A DNA stretch of 64,000 bases from Nitrospira sp. (GCA_036984305.1 BQWY01000001.1:3989501-4053500); one strand, 5' to 3'. Numbered from the stretch's first letter, positions 24,850 through 34,430 are shown. Translations and numbers: made by a program. Notes: generated from the sequence alone by a model not told the origin.

Positions 24850-27630
24850 CTAGGCGGGCTCGATCGGCGCTGGGTCGAGCGGAAGGAGGACGGTCACAGT
24901 GGTACCGTGATGCGCCGAGCTTGAGACGGTAATCTGTCCGGCATGCTCTTCGACGATACCTTTGACCACGGTCAGCCCCAATCCCGTGCCCTCTCCGGTC
25001 TCCTTGGTCGTGAAAAATGGGTCGAAGATTTTCGTTACCACGTCCGAAGCGATCCCGTGGCCGGAATCGCTCACCTGCATCTGCACGTGACGATCTATCC
25101 GTGCCGCACGCACGTGCAGCGTCCCCCCATCGACCATGGCATGCATGCTGTTCACGATGAGATTGATCAGGACCTGGGTCATTTGATCTGGATCTGCCTG
25201 GATCATCGGCAGCGAGGGATCCAGCGTCGTTTCAACCAGGATGTGCTTTTGGGTGAATCGTTCCCGGAACATTTCCAGACTATCCTCGATCGTGTGACGG
25301 AGGTCGACCGCCCTTCGCTCCGGCGGCCGGCGGCGCGCGAAAGCCAGCAGTTGATTCATGACTTTCGTAATCCGCTCGACCTGCGCGACGATCGTCCGCA
25401 GTCCCTTGGTCAAGACCTGATCATCTGTGCGCTGCAGGAGATATTCGGCGCGACCGAGAATGACGTTCATCGGTGTACCGATCTCGTGAGCCATGCCGGA
25501 GGCCAAGGTTCCCAATTCAGCGACGCGCTCGGTCCGGCGCAGTTGGTCTTCCAGACGCTTGCGCTCCGTGATGTCAACCACCGATGCCAACACGCCCTGT
25601 CCGTCGGGTGTCGTAATCGGGCTCAAGCCAATTTCAACCGGAAATTCCGTTCCGTCCTTGCGAAGGCCGTGCAGGTCTCGGCCACGTCCCATGGGCCGGG
25701 TCTCCGGGCGGTTGAGAAAACAAGCTCGATGCCCGGGATGTTGGATTCGCACCGAAGCCGGAACGAGTTGTTCCACGGGACGGCCGAGCAGTTCGTCGCG
25801 CGCATATCCGAACTGTTCTTCGACCTTTCGATTGACCAAACGAATAATGCCGACCTGGTCGACGAGCAACATCCCGCTGGGCGCCGATTCCACGACCTGA
25901 CTGAACCGCAGTTCCGCCGCCCGTCGGTCGAGGACCTCCCGCTCGAGCCTCGCATTGACGTGTGACAACGTCGCGGTCCTCTCCCGGACCTTGATATCCA
26001 GTTCTTCCCTGGCCCGCTCGACGGCCTGCTCCGCCCTCGTCCGCTCGGTGATGTCGCGGCCCTCCGCCACCAACATCACGACCGCCCCCCTTTCATCTCG
26101 GACCGGTTTCAGGGAAAAATCGAATACGGCGAGCGCACCGTCCCGGGCGCGATGCGTGGTCTCGAATCGAACAAACTCTCCCTTGGCTGCGGCCTCCACC
26201 GATTGGCGCCCACGCGCCTGAATCTCGGCTGAATGGTTCCACCATGGCGTCTCCCAGAGTGGCCTGCCCATGACGTCGCCGGCGGGCATTCCGATGAAGT
26301 CGAGCGAGGATTGATTCGCCTCGAGGAGTATGCCTCCGGGGGACAGCAACCCAATGAATTGATAGGTGGCATCGAAAATCGCGCGAAAGCGCCGCGAACC
26401 TTCGCGCAGCTCCTGATTGGTGTTGGCCAATTCCTGGGTTCGTGCCCGGACTCGTTCCTCCAGTTCGACGTTGAGCTGAGCCAGGGCGATCTCAGCCTGC
26501 TTCCGATCGGTCACGTCATGGTACGTACCGACTGCCCGGAAAGGGTTGCCCTGGGCGTCGCGCTCCACGACCCGTCCGCTATCCATGATCCATTTCCAGG
26601 CACCGCTCTTCGTTCGAAGCCGATATTCCGCTCGATAGACCGCCGTCCGCCCCTCCAGATGGCTCTGCAGCGCCTCCATGACCTGTGGAAGATCGTCGGG
26701 ATGAACCAACTGTTCCCAGGCACGCACGTGCGGTTCAATTTCTTCACACGTGAATCCGAGCATGCCGGCCCATCGCTCGTCGCAGTAAACCGACCCAGTC
26801 TGAATGTTCCAGTCCCACAACCCTTGGTCTGCACCAATGAGGGCCAACTCGAGTCGTTGTTGACTTTCCCGTAGAGCACGTTCGGCTCTCCGCCGCTCGC
26901 TCACCTCATTGGAGAGCACGAACATACCCTCTGGCACAGGCTGAATGCCGATCTCGAAGAGACCGGTCGATCCATCGGGGAAGGTGAAGTCCATTTCGAG
27001 ATGCGCAGGCGTACGCTCCTTCAAACACCGTTGTAGCGCCTCGAAGACCGCGCTCTGCTCGAGGCCTGGGTACGCCTCCATCATCGTTCGGCCGAGCAGC
27101 TGTGACACGGTACTCCGACCGTGTCTCGCTCCGGCCTCGTTGATATACTTAATGCGCCAATCGAACCCGATGATCTGACATCCCTCCAACAGATTGTCGA
27201 ACGTCCCTCGGAGACGCGCCTCGCTTTCCGACAACTGCATTTCCATCGATCGACGTGCCACGGCATCACGGCCGGCGGGCGCGCGGAGCTGTCTGCGACT
27301 CAATAAGAGCCAGGCGAATCCCCACAGGATGATTACCGTCACGACCCGATTGACAGCGGTGTCGGTTGGGTGGAGGATCGAAGAGGACAGCCACACACCG
27401 ACCGCAGTCAGCGCGGTGAATGCAGCGGCCAATTCCAGAGAGAGCTGGCGCCTGGGCAGTTCATAGCTCAGAGATAACGGCAGGAGATACAGAATAGGAA
27501 CGACCCACTCGGCCGGTGTGAAGACATCGAGCAGAAACACCGCAGCACCCGTACACGCAATCCCCCACGGGGTACCAATTCGGTGAAGAAGCGGGGCGCG
27601 GGTGACCTGAGCCACGAGTCGCGAATCCAA
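24850..27630 (-). CDS. membrane multi-PAS sensor histidine kinase
   Basis: 926 residues. Three or four membrane helices occupy about 15-110. At least four PAS domains follow (about 140-255, 260-385 with the PAS_3-type [12 protein letters not shown], 415-530, 565-690), partly joined by coiled coils. The H-box is [11 protein letters not shown], the N-box is [11 protein letters not shown], and the G-boxes are DSGHGI and GEGTGLGL. This is an NtrB/ZraS-like kinase. It begins 14 bases after the NtrC-type regulator, so the two are cognate and co-transcribed. The several PAS domains imply integration of more than one signal. Confidence 0.93.
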   Translation of the reverse strand: MDSRLVAQVTRAPLLHRIGTPWGIACTGAAVFLLDVFTPAEWVVPILYLLPLSLSYELPRRQLSLELAAAFTALTAVGVWLSSSILHPTDTAVNRVVTVIILWGFAWLLLSRRQLRAPAGRDAVARRSMEMQLSESEARLRGTFDNLLEGCQIIGFDWRIKYINEAGARHGRSTVSQLLGRTMMEAYPGLEQSAVFEALQRCLKERTPAHLEMDFTFPDGSTGLFEIGIQPVPEGMFVLSNEVSERRRAERALRESQQRLELALIGADQGLWDWNIQTGSVYCDERWAGMLGFTCEEIEPHVRAWEQLVHPDDLPQVMEALQSHLEGRTAVYRAEYRLRTKSGAWKWIMDSGRVVERDAQGNPFRAVGTYHDVTDRKQAEIALAQLNVELEERVRARTQELANTNQELREGSRRFRAIFDATYQFIGLLSPGGILLEANQSSLDFIGMPAGDVMGRPLWETPWWNHSAEIQARGRQSVEAAAKGEFVRFETTHRARDGALAVFDFSLKPVRDERGAVVMLVAEGRDITERTRAEQAVERAREELDIKVRERTATLSHVNARLEREVLDRRAAELRFSQVVESAPSGMLLVDQVGIIRLVNRKVEEQFGYARDELLGRPVEQLVPASVRIQHPGHRACFLNRPETRPMGRGRDLHGLRKDGTEFPVEIGLSPITTPDGQGVLASVVDITERKRLEDQLRRTERVAELGTLASGMAHEIGTPMNVILGRAEYLLQRTDDQVLTKGLRTIVAQVERITKVMNQLLAFARRRPPERRAVDLRHTIEDSLEMFRERFTQKHILVETTLDPSLPMIQADPDQMTQVLINLIVNSMHAMVDGGTLHVRAARIDRHVQMQVSDSGHGIASDVVTKIFDPFFTTKETGEGTGLGLTVVKGIVEEHAGQITVSSSAHHGTTVTVLLPLDPAPIEPA

Positions 27631-27644
27631 AAAGGACGAGCCGC

Positions 27645-29069
27645 CTAGCGCTGCGCCTTCTCTTCCTCGATCTCCCCTAATTTGCGATAGAGGGTTTTGC
27701 GGTCGATGCCGAGGATATGGGCCGCCTGATACTTGTTGCCGCCCGTCTTGTCCAGGATTCGAAGAATGTATTCCATTTCGACATGATGCAGCGGCAACGT
27801 ACGCTCCGCTGCCTCGTCGATGACGCGCCGCTCCCCTCGTGCACCTTGGATGGCCGGGGGTAAATCAACAGCCACTATTTTTTCGCTGCGCGACAATGTA
27901 ACGGCCCGCTCAATGACGTTCTCCAATTCCCGCACGTTGCCCGGCCACGGATAGTCGATCAAGAGGGCTAACGCGCTTTCCGCAATACCGCGCACCGGTT
28001 TGTGCGCCAGGCGCGCACACTTCTCCAAGAAGGATTCCACCAGGAGTGGAATATCTTCCCGTCGTTCTCGTAAGGGCGGCAGACGTATTTCGATGACATT
28101 CAGCCGATAAAAGAGATCTTCTCGAAATCGTTTGGCCTTCGCCTCTTCCGCCAAATTGACATTGGTCGCCGCAATGATCCGCACATCGACCGAAATGGGA
28201 CGAGCCGACCCGACGCGACGGATTTCCTTCTCCTGGATCGCACGGAGCAACTTGGCCTGTAACATGACGGGCAGTTCGCTGATCTCATCGAGGAACAGCG
28301 TCCCCTTCTCGGCCTCCTCGAACAGTCCCCGCTTATCCATCTTGGCATCCGTGAACGCCCCTCGAACGTGTCCGAACAATTCGCTTTCCAACAACGTTTC
28401 CGGAATCGCCGCGCAATTGACCGGGATGAACGGAGCCTGCTTCCGTTCACTGTTGAAATGAATGGCCTTGGCGACCAATTCTTTGCCGGTCCCGCTTTCG
28501 CCGCTGAGCAAAATGTTCGTGGGGCTATCGGCCACGCGCTGAATCAAATCGAATACGTCGCGCATGGCCTTGCTCTTGCCGATAATCTGGTGAAAGCTGT
28601 ACTCACGCCCAACGGCACGCCGGAGCTGGGAGACTTCGCGTCTCAGTTTCGCCTCGCGGATCGCGCGTTCGATAGTATGAATCAGTTCCTCACTCTTGAC
28701 GGGCTTGGTCAGGTAGTCATACGCGCCGTGTTTCATCGCCTCTACGGCCGTTTCGACCGATCCGAACGCGGTCATCAAAATCACATTGACCGCCGGGTGG
28801 CCGCGCTTGATCTCTGTGAGCAATTCCAGCCCTTGTATCCCTTTCATGCGCAAATCTGTCAGGACGACGTCGATGTCCGTTTGGCTCAGCTCCTTCAGGG
28901 CTTCGGCCCCACTGGCTGCCGTCACGACGCGATGTCCGCGATCAGACAACAAATCGTGGACCACTTCGCGCATCGCGGTATCGTCATCCACGACAAGCAC
29001 CGTCCCATGGTCTGCATGCACCGCTGTCGATTGCTCGCATGTCATGGACGAGGTCTGGGGGTTTTCCAT
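27645..29069 (-). CDS. NtrC-family response regulator with GAFTDA loop
   Basis: 474 residues, with GAGGATGAC before the ATG. Receiver: acidic pocket VDDD, phospho-acceptor Asp72 in VLTDLRMKG, Lys122. The AAA+ core has Walker A GESGTGKE (190-197) and Walker B GTLFLDEISE. The sigma-54 contact loop reads GAFTDA (237-242) in place of GAFTGA. The Fis-type HTH is GNKYQAAHILGIDRKTLYRKL. It is cognate to the multi-PAS kinase downstream. A near-perfect sigma-54 promoter about 220 bases upstream suggests autoregulation. Confidence 0.93.
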   Translation of the reverse strand: MENPQTSSMTCEQSTAVHADHGTVLVVDDDTAMREVVHDLLSDRGHRVVTAASGAEALKELSQTDIDVVLTDLRMKGIQGLELLTEIKRGHPAVNVILMTAFGSVETAVEAMKHGAYDYLTKPVKSEELIHTIERAIREAKLRREVSQLRRAVGREYSFHQIIGKSKAMRDVFDLIQRVADSPTNILLSGESGTGKELVAKAIHFNSERKQAPFIPVNCAAIPETLLESELFGHVRGAFTDAKMDKRGLFEEAEKGTLFLDEISELPVMLQAKLLRAIQEKEIRRVGSARPISVDVRIIAATNVNLAEEAKAKRFREDLFYRLNVIEIRLPPLRERREDIPLLVESFLEKCARLAHKPVRGIAESALALLIDYPWPGNVRELENVIERAVTLSRSEKIVAVDLPPAIQGARGERRVIDEAAERTLPLHHVEMEYILRILDKTGGNKYQAAHILGIDRKTLYRKLGEIEEEKAQR

Positions 29070-29301
29070 GTCATCCTCACGATCATAAATGGTAGTAACC
29101 CAGTATGGTCTTATGGAACACGTCGAACTGCGTCAACTCTCCCCAATTGTTGCATTTTTCTACAGTGACCTTCCTCTCATCTGGGGCGGAATACCACTGC
29201 CAGATCGACACCGGCCCGGCATTAATATGGCCTGAATCCTTCTAGGACGAAGACTTCTGACGCCTGGGTCGCCCAGCTTTTCCTGCCGGCACTACCATAC
29301 C

Positions 29302-29315
29302 GCAATCATCGTGCC
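29302..29315 (-). promoter_or_regulatory. near-perfect sigma-54 promoter for NtrC/kinase operon
   Basis: The minus strand reads GGCACG-ATGA-TTGC, matching all ten core bases of the sigma-54 consensus with exact spacing. The transcript would start near 29290 and reach the regulator ATG at 29069 after about 220 bases. It overlaps the upstream extension of the divergent kinase frame, which supports the later start chosen for that gene. Confidence 0.8.
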
Positions 29316-29424
29316 CCGAGAAAGTGATCGGCTGCCACCTCCGAGCGCGCTTGCATACCCACTGAAGCCAGCGGATAATTTTGCATTTCGCCAACGGGCT
29401 CTCGGATTGAAGGTCAATTCCTCG

Positions 29425-30570
29425 ATGATCGACCCTCGGCGCCTCGCCTTGATCATTGCCCTCACCTTGGTGCTGTTCGTGCTGGACTATTCCCTCCCCC
29501 TGGGTGTCGCGACGGGCATGCTGTACGCCTGTCTCCTGTTTCTGACGGCTCCCTCCACGTCTCAACGGTTCCTGCTGATAGCGGCGAGCACGGCGTCCGT
29601 GCTGATCGTGATCGGGGGGACGGGGCACATTGTGAGCAGCATTCCGCTCTGGATGGGGCTGACGAATCGGACGCTGAGTATCGCGGTGGTATGGGGAACG
29701 TTGTTCTTCATGCTCCAGCGACGTCGCGCGGAGGCCGCCCTGCAGGAAGCGCGCGACAGCCTCGACCTTCGGGTGCAGCAACGAACTGCGGAGTTGGCTC
29801 AGGTGAACAAAGCCCTCGTCGCGGAGATTACGGAGCGGATCGAGACGGAGGAGTCGCTCCGCAACAGTGAGAAAGCCCTCGAATCCAGCCGTTTGGCGTT
29901 AAAGCTTAGCCAGGATGAACTTCGGGCCTTGACCGCGCGATTGCTCACGGCCCAGGAGGAGGAGCGGCGGCGGGTTTCCCGCGACCTTCACGACGACATC
30001 AACCAACGCCTGGCGATGCTCGTCGTCGAACTCGAAGGAGTGAATCAAGCCCATCCCGACCTTCCGGCGGGTGCGGGTTCGCGGCTCCGCTCGCTGCAGG
30101 ACAATGCCGCCGAACTTTCAGAAGATATTCGTCACCTCGCCTATCAGTACCACCCCTCCGTCTTGGACGATCTAGGTCTGATCGTGGCCCTTCAGCGACT
30201 GGTCGAGGATTTTTCTCTGCGTACGGGAGTTTCCTGCTCCTTTTGCCATGAGACGGTGCCAGAGTCCGTCCCCTCAAGCGTCGCCACCTGCCTGTATCGG
30301 CTTTCGCAGGAAAGTCTCAATAATGCCGCCAAGCACGCACAGGCGAGTCAGATTAGTGTAGTATTGCGAGGCGTTGATGAGATGCTCGCGCTGACGATCA
30401 CGGACAACGGCGTAGGATTCGATCCAGGCCAATGCGGGGGCTCTATGACCGGACTTGGGCTGGTCAGCATGAAGGAGCGCACGTACCTGGCACGAGGCGA
30501 ACTATCCATCGATGCCGCGCCGGGACGCGGCACATCGATCCGTATCCGCATTCCGCTCGCAGTGAGGTAG
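29425..30570 (+). CDS. NarX/LiaS-type membrane histidine kinase
   Basis: 381 residues from ATG 29425. The frame opens at 29311, but that extension overlaps the sigma-54 promoter and precedes the first helix. Three or four membrane helices (about 5-100) carry no large periplasmic loop. A coiled coil (about 105-175) leads to a HisKA_3 H-box (SRDLHDDINQRLAML). The ATPase domain has the N-box ESLNNAAKHA and G-box DNGVGFDP. It is cognate to the NarL-like regulator that starts three bases after its stop. Membrane or redox-state sensing is likely. Confidence 0.9.
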   Translation: MIDPRRLALIIALTLVLFVLDYSLPLGVATGMLYACLLFLTAPSTSQRFLLIAASTASVLIVIGGTGHIVSSIPLWMGLTNRTLSIAVVWGTLFFMLQRRRAEAALQEARDSLDLRVQQRTAELAQVNKALVAEITERIETEESLRNSEKALESSRLALKLSQDELRALTARLLTAQEEERRRVSRDLHDDINQRLAMLVVELEGVNQAHPDLPAGAGSRLRSLQDNAAELSEDIRHLAYQYHPSVLDDLGLIVALQRLVEDFSLRTGVSCSFCHETVPESVPSSVATCLYRLSQESLNNAAKHAQASQISVVLRGVDEMLALTITDNGVGFDPGQCGGSMTGLGLVSMKERTYLARGELSIDAAPGRGTSIRIRIPLAVR

Positions 30571-30573
30571 CCC

Positions 30574-31218
30574 ATGAGTCGGCCGCGCACACTCCTGGCT
30601 GATGATCACTCCCTCGTTTTGGAGGGGTTCAAGAAACTGCTCGAAGACCGTTACGACGTCGTTGGGATGGTAGAAGACGGGCGGGCCCTCGTAGAAACTG
30701 CCAGCCGTCTGGCCCCAGACATCATCCTCATGGACATTTCGATGCCGTTGCTTAACGGCATCGATGCGACCAGACAGATCAAGCGGATGTTGCCGAACGT
30801 CAAAATTATCATCGTGACCATGCACGCCGATTCGGCCTACCTCAATGAGGCATTCAAGGCCGGCGCGTCCGGCTATCTCCTCAAGCGGTCGGCGGGCTCC
30901 GAATTGCATCAAGCGATGGAATCGGTTCTCGGAGGGAACTTTTACGTGACCCCTCTGCTTACAAAGGGGCTTATTGACACGGCGTTAGGCGGCACACCAC
31001 CGCCCACGACCAAACAAAGCAGCCTCACGCCACGCCAGCGCGAAGTGCTCCAACTCGTGGCGGAAGGGAAGGCCGTGAAGGAGATCGCGCAACTCCTGAA
31101 CATCTCGCCGCGGACGGTGGAATTCCACAAAGCCCAAATTATGGAACAGCTGTCGCTTCGGACCACGGCCGAACTGACCAAGTATGCCCTCGCCCATGGC
31201 CTGACCTCGTCCGTATAG
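30574..31218 (+). CDS. NarL/FixJ-type response regulator
   Basis: 214 residues. Receiver with acidic pocket ADDH, Asp54 in ILMDISMP and Lys in LLKRS. The LuxR-type HTH is LTPRQREVLQLVAEG followed by VKEIAQLLNISPRTVEFHK. It activates or represses sigma-70 promoters after phosphorylation by the adjacent kinase. The gene follows that kinase by three bases, so the pair is co-expressed. Confidence 0.95.
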   Translation: MSRPRTLLADDHSLVLEGFKKLLEDRYDVVGMVEDGRALVETASRLAPDIILMDISMPLLNGIDATRQIKRMLPNVKIIIVTMHADSAYLNEAFKAGASGYLLKRSAGSELHQAMESVLGGNFYVTPLLTKGLIDTALGGTPPPTTKQSSLTPRQREVLQLVAEGKAVKEIAQLLNISPRTVEFHKAQIMEQLSLRTTAELTKYALAHGLTSSV

Positions 31219-31388
31219 TCCCAACTCAGCGTCCTTTGGAGTACTCCCGCCTTCTGGACCGGATGCATCAGACCCTGGGGACTTTTTCATACCCTCCTCG
31301 GTACACACCGAGTTGGCGAGCCCCCGCAATCGCAGTACTCGTGAACATCGCGATTAAGGTTCGTGCACCCGGTCACTCCAAGCTATAG

Positions 31389-31412
31389 CGCGACTCTTGA
31401 CGCGACTCTTGA
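31389..31412. repeat. perfect 12-bp tandem duplication
   Basis: CGCGACTCTTGA occurs twice in immediate succession, 17 bases before the zinc-ribbon start codon. It is probably a recent slippage or duplication. Confidence 0.6.
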
Positions 31413-31428
31413 AATTGGAGCACATGAC

Positions 31429-31647
31429 ATGCAGTGTTTACGATGTCACAGCACCATGATTGCGGAGCTGTTCGAAGATCGTGCTCGCGACAGTGGACCC
31501 GGAACCTTCCTGGGGTGGCACTGTATCGCATGTGGCGCGATCGTCGACCCATTGATTCTCGCCCATCAACGCCGGAGGCCGGAACCCCGCAGGCAGGGCC
31601 CGCGGGTTTCAAGAACCCGTGCCTGGCGCGCTGCGAGGCCACGTTAG
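31429..31647 (+). CDS. small zinc-ribbon protein (two CxxC pairs)
   Basis: 72 residues from the ATG at 31429, with GGAG eight bases upstream; an earlier ATG at 31363 lacks a ribosome site. Residues 3-6 (CLRC) and about 33-36 (CIAC) form a four-Cys zinc ribbon, as in many small proteins of unknown function. The C-terminal third is Arg/Pro-rich and its DNA contains a hairpin (CGGGTT...AACCCG), so that tail may be degenerate. It sits between two response-regulator genes. A second CxxC protein is at 33461-33715. Confidence 0.7.
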   Translation: MQCLRCHSTMIAELFEDRARDSGPGTFLGWHCIACGAIVDPLILAHQRRRPEPRRQGPRVSRTRAWRAARPR

Positions 31648-31674
31648 AACCCCCGCGTCGCGGTTGGACTTGCC

Positions 31675-32103
31675 ATGAACTCTGCTCAAGGCCCTAGTGC
31701 GACGTGCTCACCCGGCCGCGTTCTCGTGGTGGACGATCACGCGGAAAGTCGAGGGATTGTCACGACGCAACTCTCCCACCTCGGTTTTCAGGTCATCGAA
31801 GCCGACAGCGCAGAGGGATGTCTCACGCTGATCGACGGGGCAGAGAATCCCCGTGTGGAGGGGGTGGTCTTGGATTTGCAGCTAGCCATGCCCGACGGCC
31901 ACAACTTGCTCTCGGACTTACGACGTCGGCACGCGGGGATTCCGGTCATCGTCGTCTCCGAATTGACCGACGTGGGGCGGGCCCGTGAGGCTATCCGATT
32001 GGGCGCGCAGGAATATCTTGTCAAACCGTTCGACCTCGAATTGCTGCGCTCGAAATGCTTGCGGGTCTTCATGCGGCGCATCGAACAGAACTGTCCATGC
32101 TGA
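31675..32103 (+). CDS. stand-alone response regulator receiver
   Basis: 142 residues, receiver only. The start MNSAQGPSATCSPG is followed by VLVVDDHAES, phospho-acceptor Asp67 in VVLDLQLAMPDG, the switch Ser in VVSELT and Lys in YLVKPFD. The tail has two Cys (NCPC). The stop codon overlaps the start of the next gene by seven bases, so it is translationally coupled to a cupredoxin-like lipoprotein, an unusual pairing. Confidence 0.9.
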   Translation: MNSAQGPSATCSPGRVLVVDDHAESRGIVTTQLSHLGFQVIEADSAEGCLTLIDGAENPRVEGVVLDLQLAMPDGHNLLSDLRRRHAGIPVIVVSELTDVGRAREAIRLGAQEYLVKPFDLELLRSKCLRVFMRRIEQNCPC

Positions 32104-32564
32104 ACCGGAGACGAGACGGAGCGGCAATCCGAGGCCCGAAGCCGTCGAGAATGTTGGTGTCCTGCTCCGGGGCCCTGCTGCTGGGTGCACTGTTCGCATG
32201 GAGCCTGAGTGGATGCCAATCCCCGACACCGTCGGACACGACTATCGCCGTCCATGACATCCAGATCCGAGACGGGGTGTCACCCCTCTCACTTTTCGCC
32301 GGAGTGGGAGACGAAATACGCTGGCGGAACGACCAGGAGGAACCCGTCTTGCTCGTCCTTCTAGAGACTCGCGGCGCGACCGATCTGTCGTGTAATAAAG
32401 GGTTCAGCTGGTTTGGCCAGTTCACCGAGCACGTCACGATCGAACCGCATAAATCCGTCAGCTTGTGCTTCTCCAAGCCGGGAACCATTCGATACAATGT
32501 GTGGCTCGACGTCGAAGATCAACATCACTCGATGTCGCCGACGGGGCATGTTCGGATCCAGTAG
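32097..32564 (+). CDS. cupredoxin-like lipoprotein lacking copper ligands
   Basis: 155 residues from ATG 32097 (overlap ATGCTGA with the receiver gene); ATG 32151 is the alternative. The lipobox LSGC has Cys40 as the lipidation site. The mature part follows the cupredoxin beta-sandwich pattern (IQIRDGVSPLSLFAGVGDEI then RWRNDQEEPVLL; KPGTIRYNVWLD). However, the usual first His is replaced (EEPVLLVLLE) and no C-x2-4-H loop is present. It is probably a membrane-anchored, non-copper cupredoxin-fold protein or a sensor. The pairing with the receiver gene hints at signalling. Confidence 0.75.
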   Translation: MLNRRRDGAAIRGPKPSRMLVSCSGALLLGALFAWSLSGCQSPTPSDTTIAVHDIQIRDGVSPLSLFAGVGDEIRWRNDQEEPVLLVLLETRGATDLSCNKGFSWFGQFTEHVTIEPHKSVSLCFSKPGTIRYNVWLDVEDQHHSMSPTGHVRIQ

Positions 32565-32585
32565 ACTGGAACCGATCTCAAAATT

Positions 32586-32603
32586 GTGTCTGGCGCCTGA
32601 CAC
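32586..32603. repeat. 18-bp palindrome GTGTCTGGCGCCTGACAC
   Basis: An almost perfect inverted repeat (one mismatched pair), 22 bases after the lipoprotein stop. It resembles REP-type extragenic palindromes. Confidence 0.5.
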
Positions 32604-32695
32604 CGTGACGGAAGACTCCGAGCGGGGACAAGCTTTCGAGCGGTGTGTCCCGCCCCCCTCTCCTCACTTCTACAGCTGGAGGGGATGAGTCCGCC

Positions 32696-32747
32696 AGCCT
32701 TCGCCATGGCGGAGGCTGAGGCCCGCAGGCCAGACCCGCTGCGGGTC
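32696..32747. repeat. cluster of two REP-like hairpins
   Basis: AGCCTTCGCCA/TGGCGGAGGCT (11-bp arms, one mismatch, 32696-32717) is followed by GACCCGC-T-GCGGGTC (32733-32747), with a GGCC-CGCA-GGCC element between them. The cluster is probably a repetitive extragenic element. Confidence 0.5.
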
Positions 32748-32962
32748 GACGATCCGACCTGCTCCTGGAGGTGACCAACCAAGCCGAGCACGTCAGCCGG
32801 CGTGCCCAACATCAACGTATCAGGGCGAGGCTGGCGCGGCTCACCACTCGCCAGCCGGCCGAGTTCCACGAACACCCTCCCACCACTGTTGCTGTAACAA
32901 TTTTGAGATAGGTTCTAGTAGTTATACTCCTGACGAACGTAGCCAGTGATAAGAAGTGTCCG

Positions 32963-32987
32963 CGGGTCAAATCCTGGCGTTGACCCG
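32963..32987. other. strong isolated hairpin
   Basis: Arms CGGGTCAA and TTGACCCG are perfectly matched around the 9-base loop ATCCTGGCG, extendable by a G-T and a C-G pair. No T-run follows, so it is not a standard terminator. Its role is unknown. Confidence 0.5.
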
Positions 32988-33460
32988 TGGATGTCTATCT
33001 CCAACTACCGACAGCGTGCCGTAACAATAGACCTTAGACCTTCGTCCCAGCGGACTCTTGCCGCAGGGACGAGGGAGCGGCGCGCCACGCTACTGAGTCG
33101 ACCGAACTCTCCTCGTTCCCGCAGGTCCCCGGTGTTTTTTTGGTGGTTCCCCAGGGTCCTTGCCCCAATACCTCGTGACATCCCGAGTAGAAAAATTGTT
33201 GCGGAGGCAGATACTGGCACTCGAATGGTCCTGTTTTTGAGCGTATCGCGCCGATGCATGAGCGATTTCCAATGGGAAGTGCCCAATGGACACTTACGCG
33301 GTGTTCGTCCGTGAGAGTGAGAGAGATCCTGATGCCGAGAGCGCATGCTGTCCATCGGCGTTGAGGAGCACGCGAGTTCGGCGGACATCACTGACACGGA
33401 CTACGGTCAAACTCCAGGGCCGTATCCGTGCGTTACCCCCGTCGCGAGGAGATTCCATCG

Positions 33461-33715
33461 ATGACTCCGAATAAGCCTGTTGTGGTCGTCTGTGACGGAT
33501 GCTGGAGCGCTTGGGACAAGGCTCAGCCTGGTCGGGTTATATCGGAGGGCTCAGGTTCACTCGATGCACTGCTCACCCAGGGCAGCCGTGGACCGGACGA
33601 TTATGAACTCTCCTATAGTTACTGTCCCAAGTGTGCCGCCGCTCTGGTTCAAGTGATGCACATGCACCATGCGGCATTTGAAGCGCCTTCAGACGCTCCG
33701 TCGATACACGCTTAA
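33461..33715 (+). CDS. small CxxC zinc-ribbon protein
   Basis: 84 residues from ATG 33461, with GAGGAG eight bases upstream. CDGC (about 12-15) and CPKC (about 55-58) form a four-Cys zinc-binding pair, and a His-rich stretch (HMHH) follows. Unlike the protein at 31429, a 39-residue acidic loop separates the pairs. No function is recognised; the family resemblance is only to small CxxC proteins. It stands alone between two gene-poor stretches. Confidence 0.75.
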   Translation: MTPNKPVVVVCDGCWSAWDKAQPGRVISEGSGSLDALLTQGSRGPDDYELSYSYCPKCAAALVQVMHMHHAAFEAPSDAPSIHA

Positions 33716-34430
33716 CCTCCAGCCTGTTCTCGATTCTGCTGACAACCCTACCCACGTAGAACAGGCAATCCCCGTCAGACCGACCAGAACGATCGATGCC
33801 AGACACTCTCACGCTTGCGTCATGTGATCGACATCGCGGCCTCCGCTCTTGCTTGATCGCGATCCAAAACAGAGGCCCGTTAGCGGTCCGTCGTGGGTAC
33901 CAATGATCGTGCCACACAATGTCATCCCGGAATGTTGGAATAACGTGATCCACATCGTTGCGACCGTGTTTCTCGGTAGGTTCAATGGGATGTGACCGAT
34001 CCGACACCGCAGTTCGGCTCCCTTGGGTCCTCTGACGCGGATCCTGGCACGGCGATCCGATCTAGAAGCCTCCTTCACATACCGCGTGACGGTTGCGTGT
34101 GGCCGGCGCGCTCCGCGCCGTGCGCACCGTGCGAATACACACGACTTCGGCTGCGGTAAGTCCTCTCCCATGTAATTTCGTGCCTGCACCCGGCATCCTT
34201 CACGTGGCACTTCGCTTGCTAGTTTCAATACTTAGTTACCCGATGCGACAGATGAGCCGCGATATTTCACGATTTCAGCGAACGTTACCGCCTCTTGGGA
34301 CAGCCCGATGCCGCAACCGCGTCGCTCTCGTCGGAGTTCCAGGCGGCCTGACAACAAAGGTCTGGGCTCTGGCCGATGGAGCCTACCCGGAGACACATCG
34401 GAAGAACGCTCGCCCCGAAGGAGAAGAGCG
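33716..34430. other. 715-base intergenic region, no gene seen
   Basis: No frame with a ribosome site and a plausible protein was found. A GC-rich hairpin (CGGCGCG-CTC-CGCGCCG, 34104-34120) is present without a T-tract. Confidence 0.5.

Larger units (their letters stand above)
32565..33460. other. 896-base intergenic region with palindromes, no gene
   Basis: No credible coding frame was found. It holds a cluster of palindromes at 32586-32747 and a strong hairpin at 32963-32987, listed separately. Confidence 0.5.

Noticed and set aside
32525-32875. Possible minus-strand gene of about 116 codons
   Set aside because: Its frame runs through palindromes, has no ribosome site and its product resembles nothing.
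33900-33914. Minus-strand TGGCACG-ATCA-TTGG
   Set aside because: The -24 box is perfect but the -12 GC is GG, and no gene follows on that strand.
33809-34228. Possible minus-strand gene of about 139 codons
   Set aside because: No ribosome site, Arg/Cys-rich random-like composition and no domain pattern.
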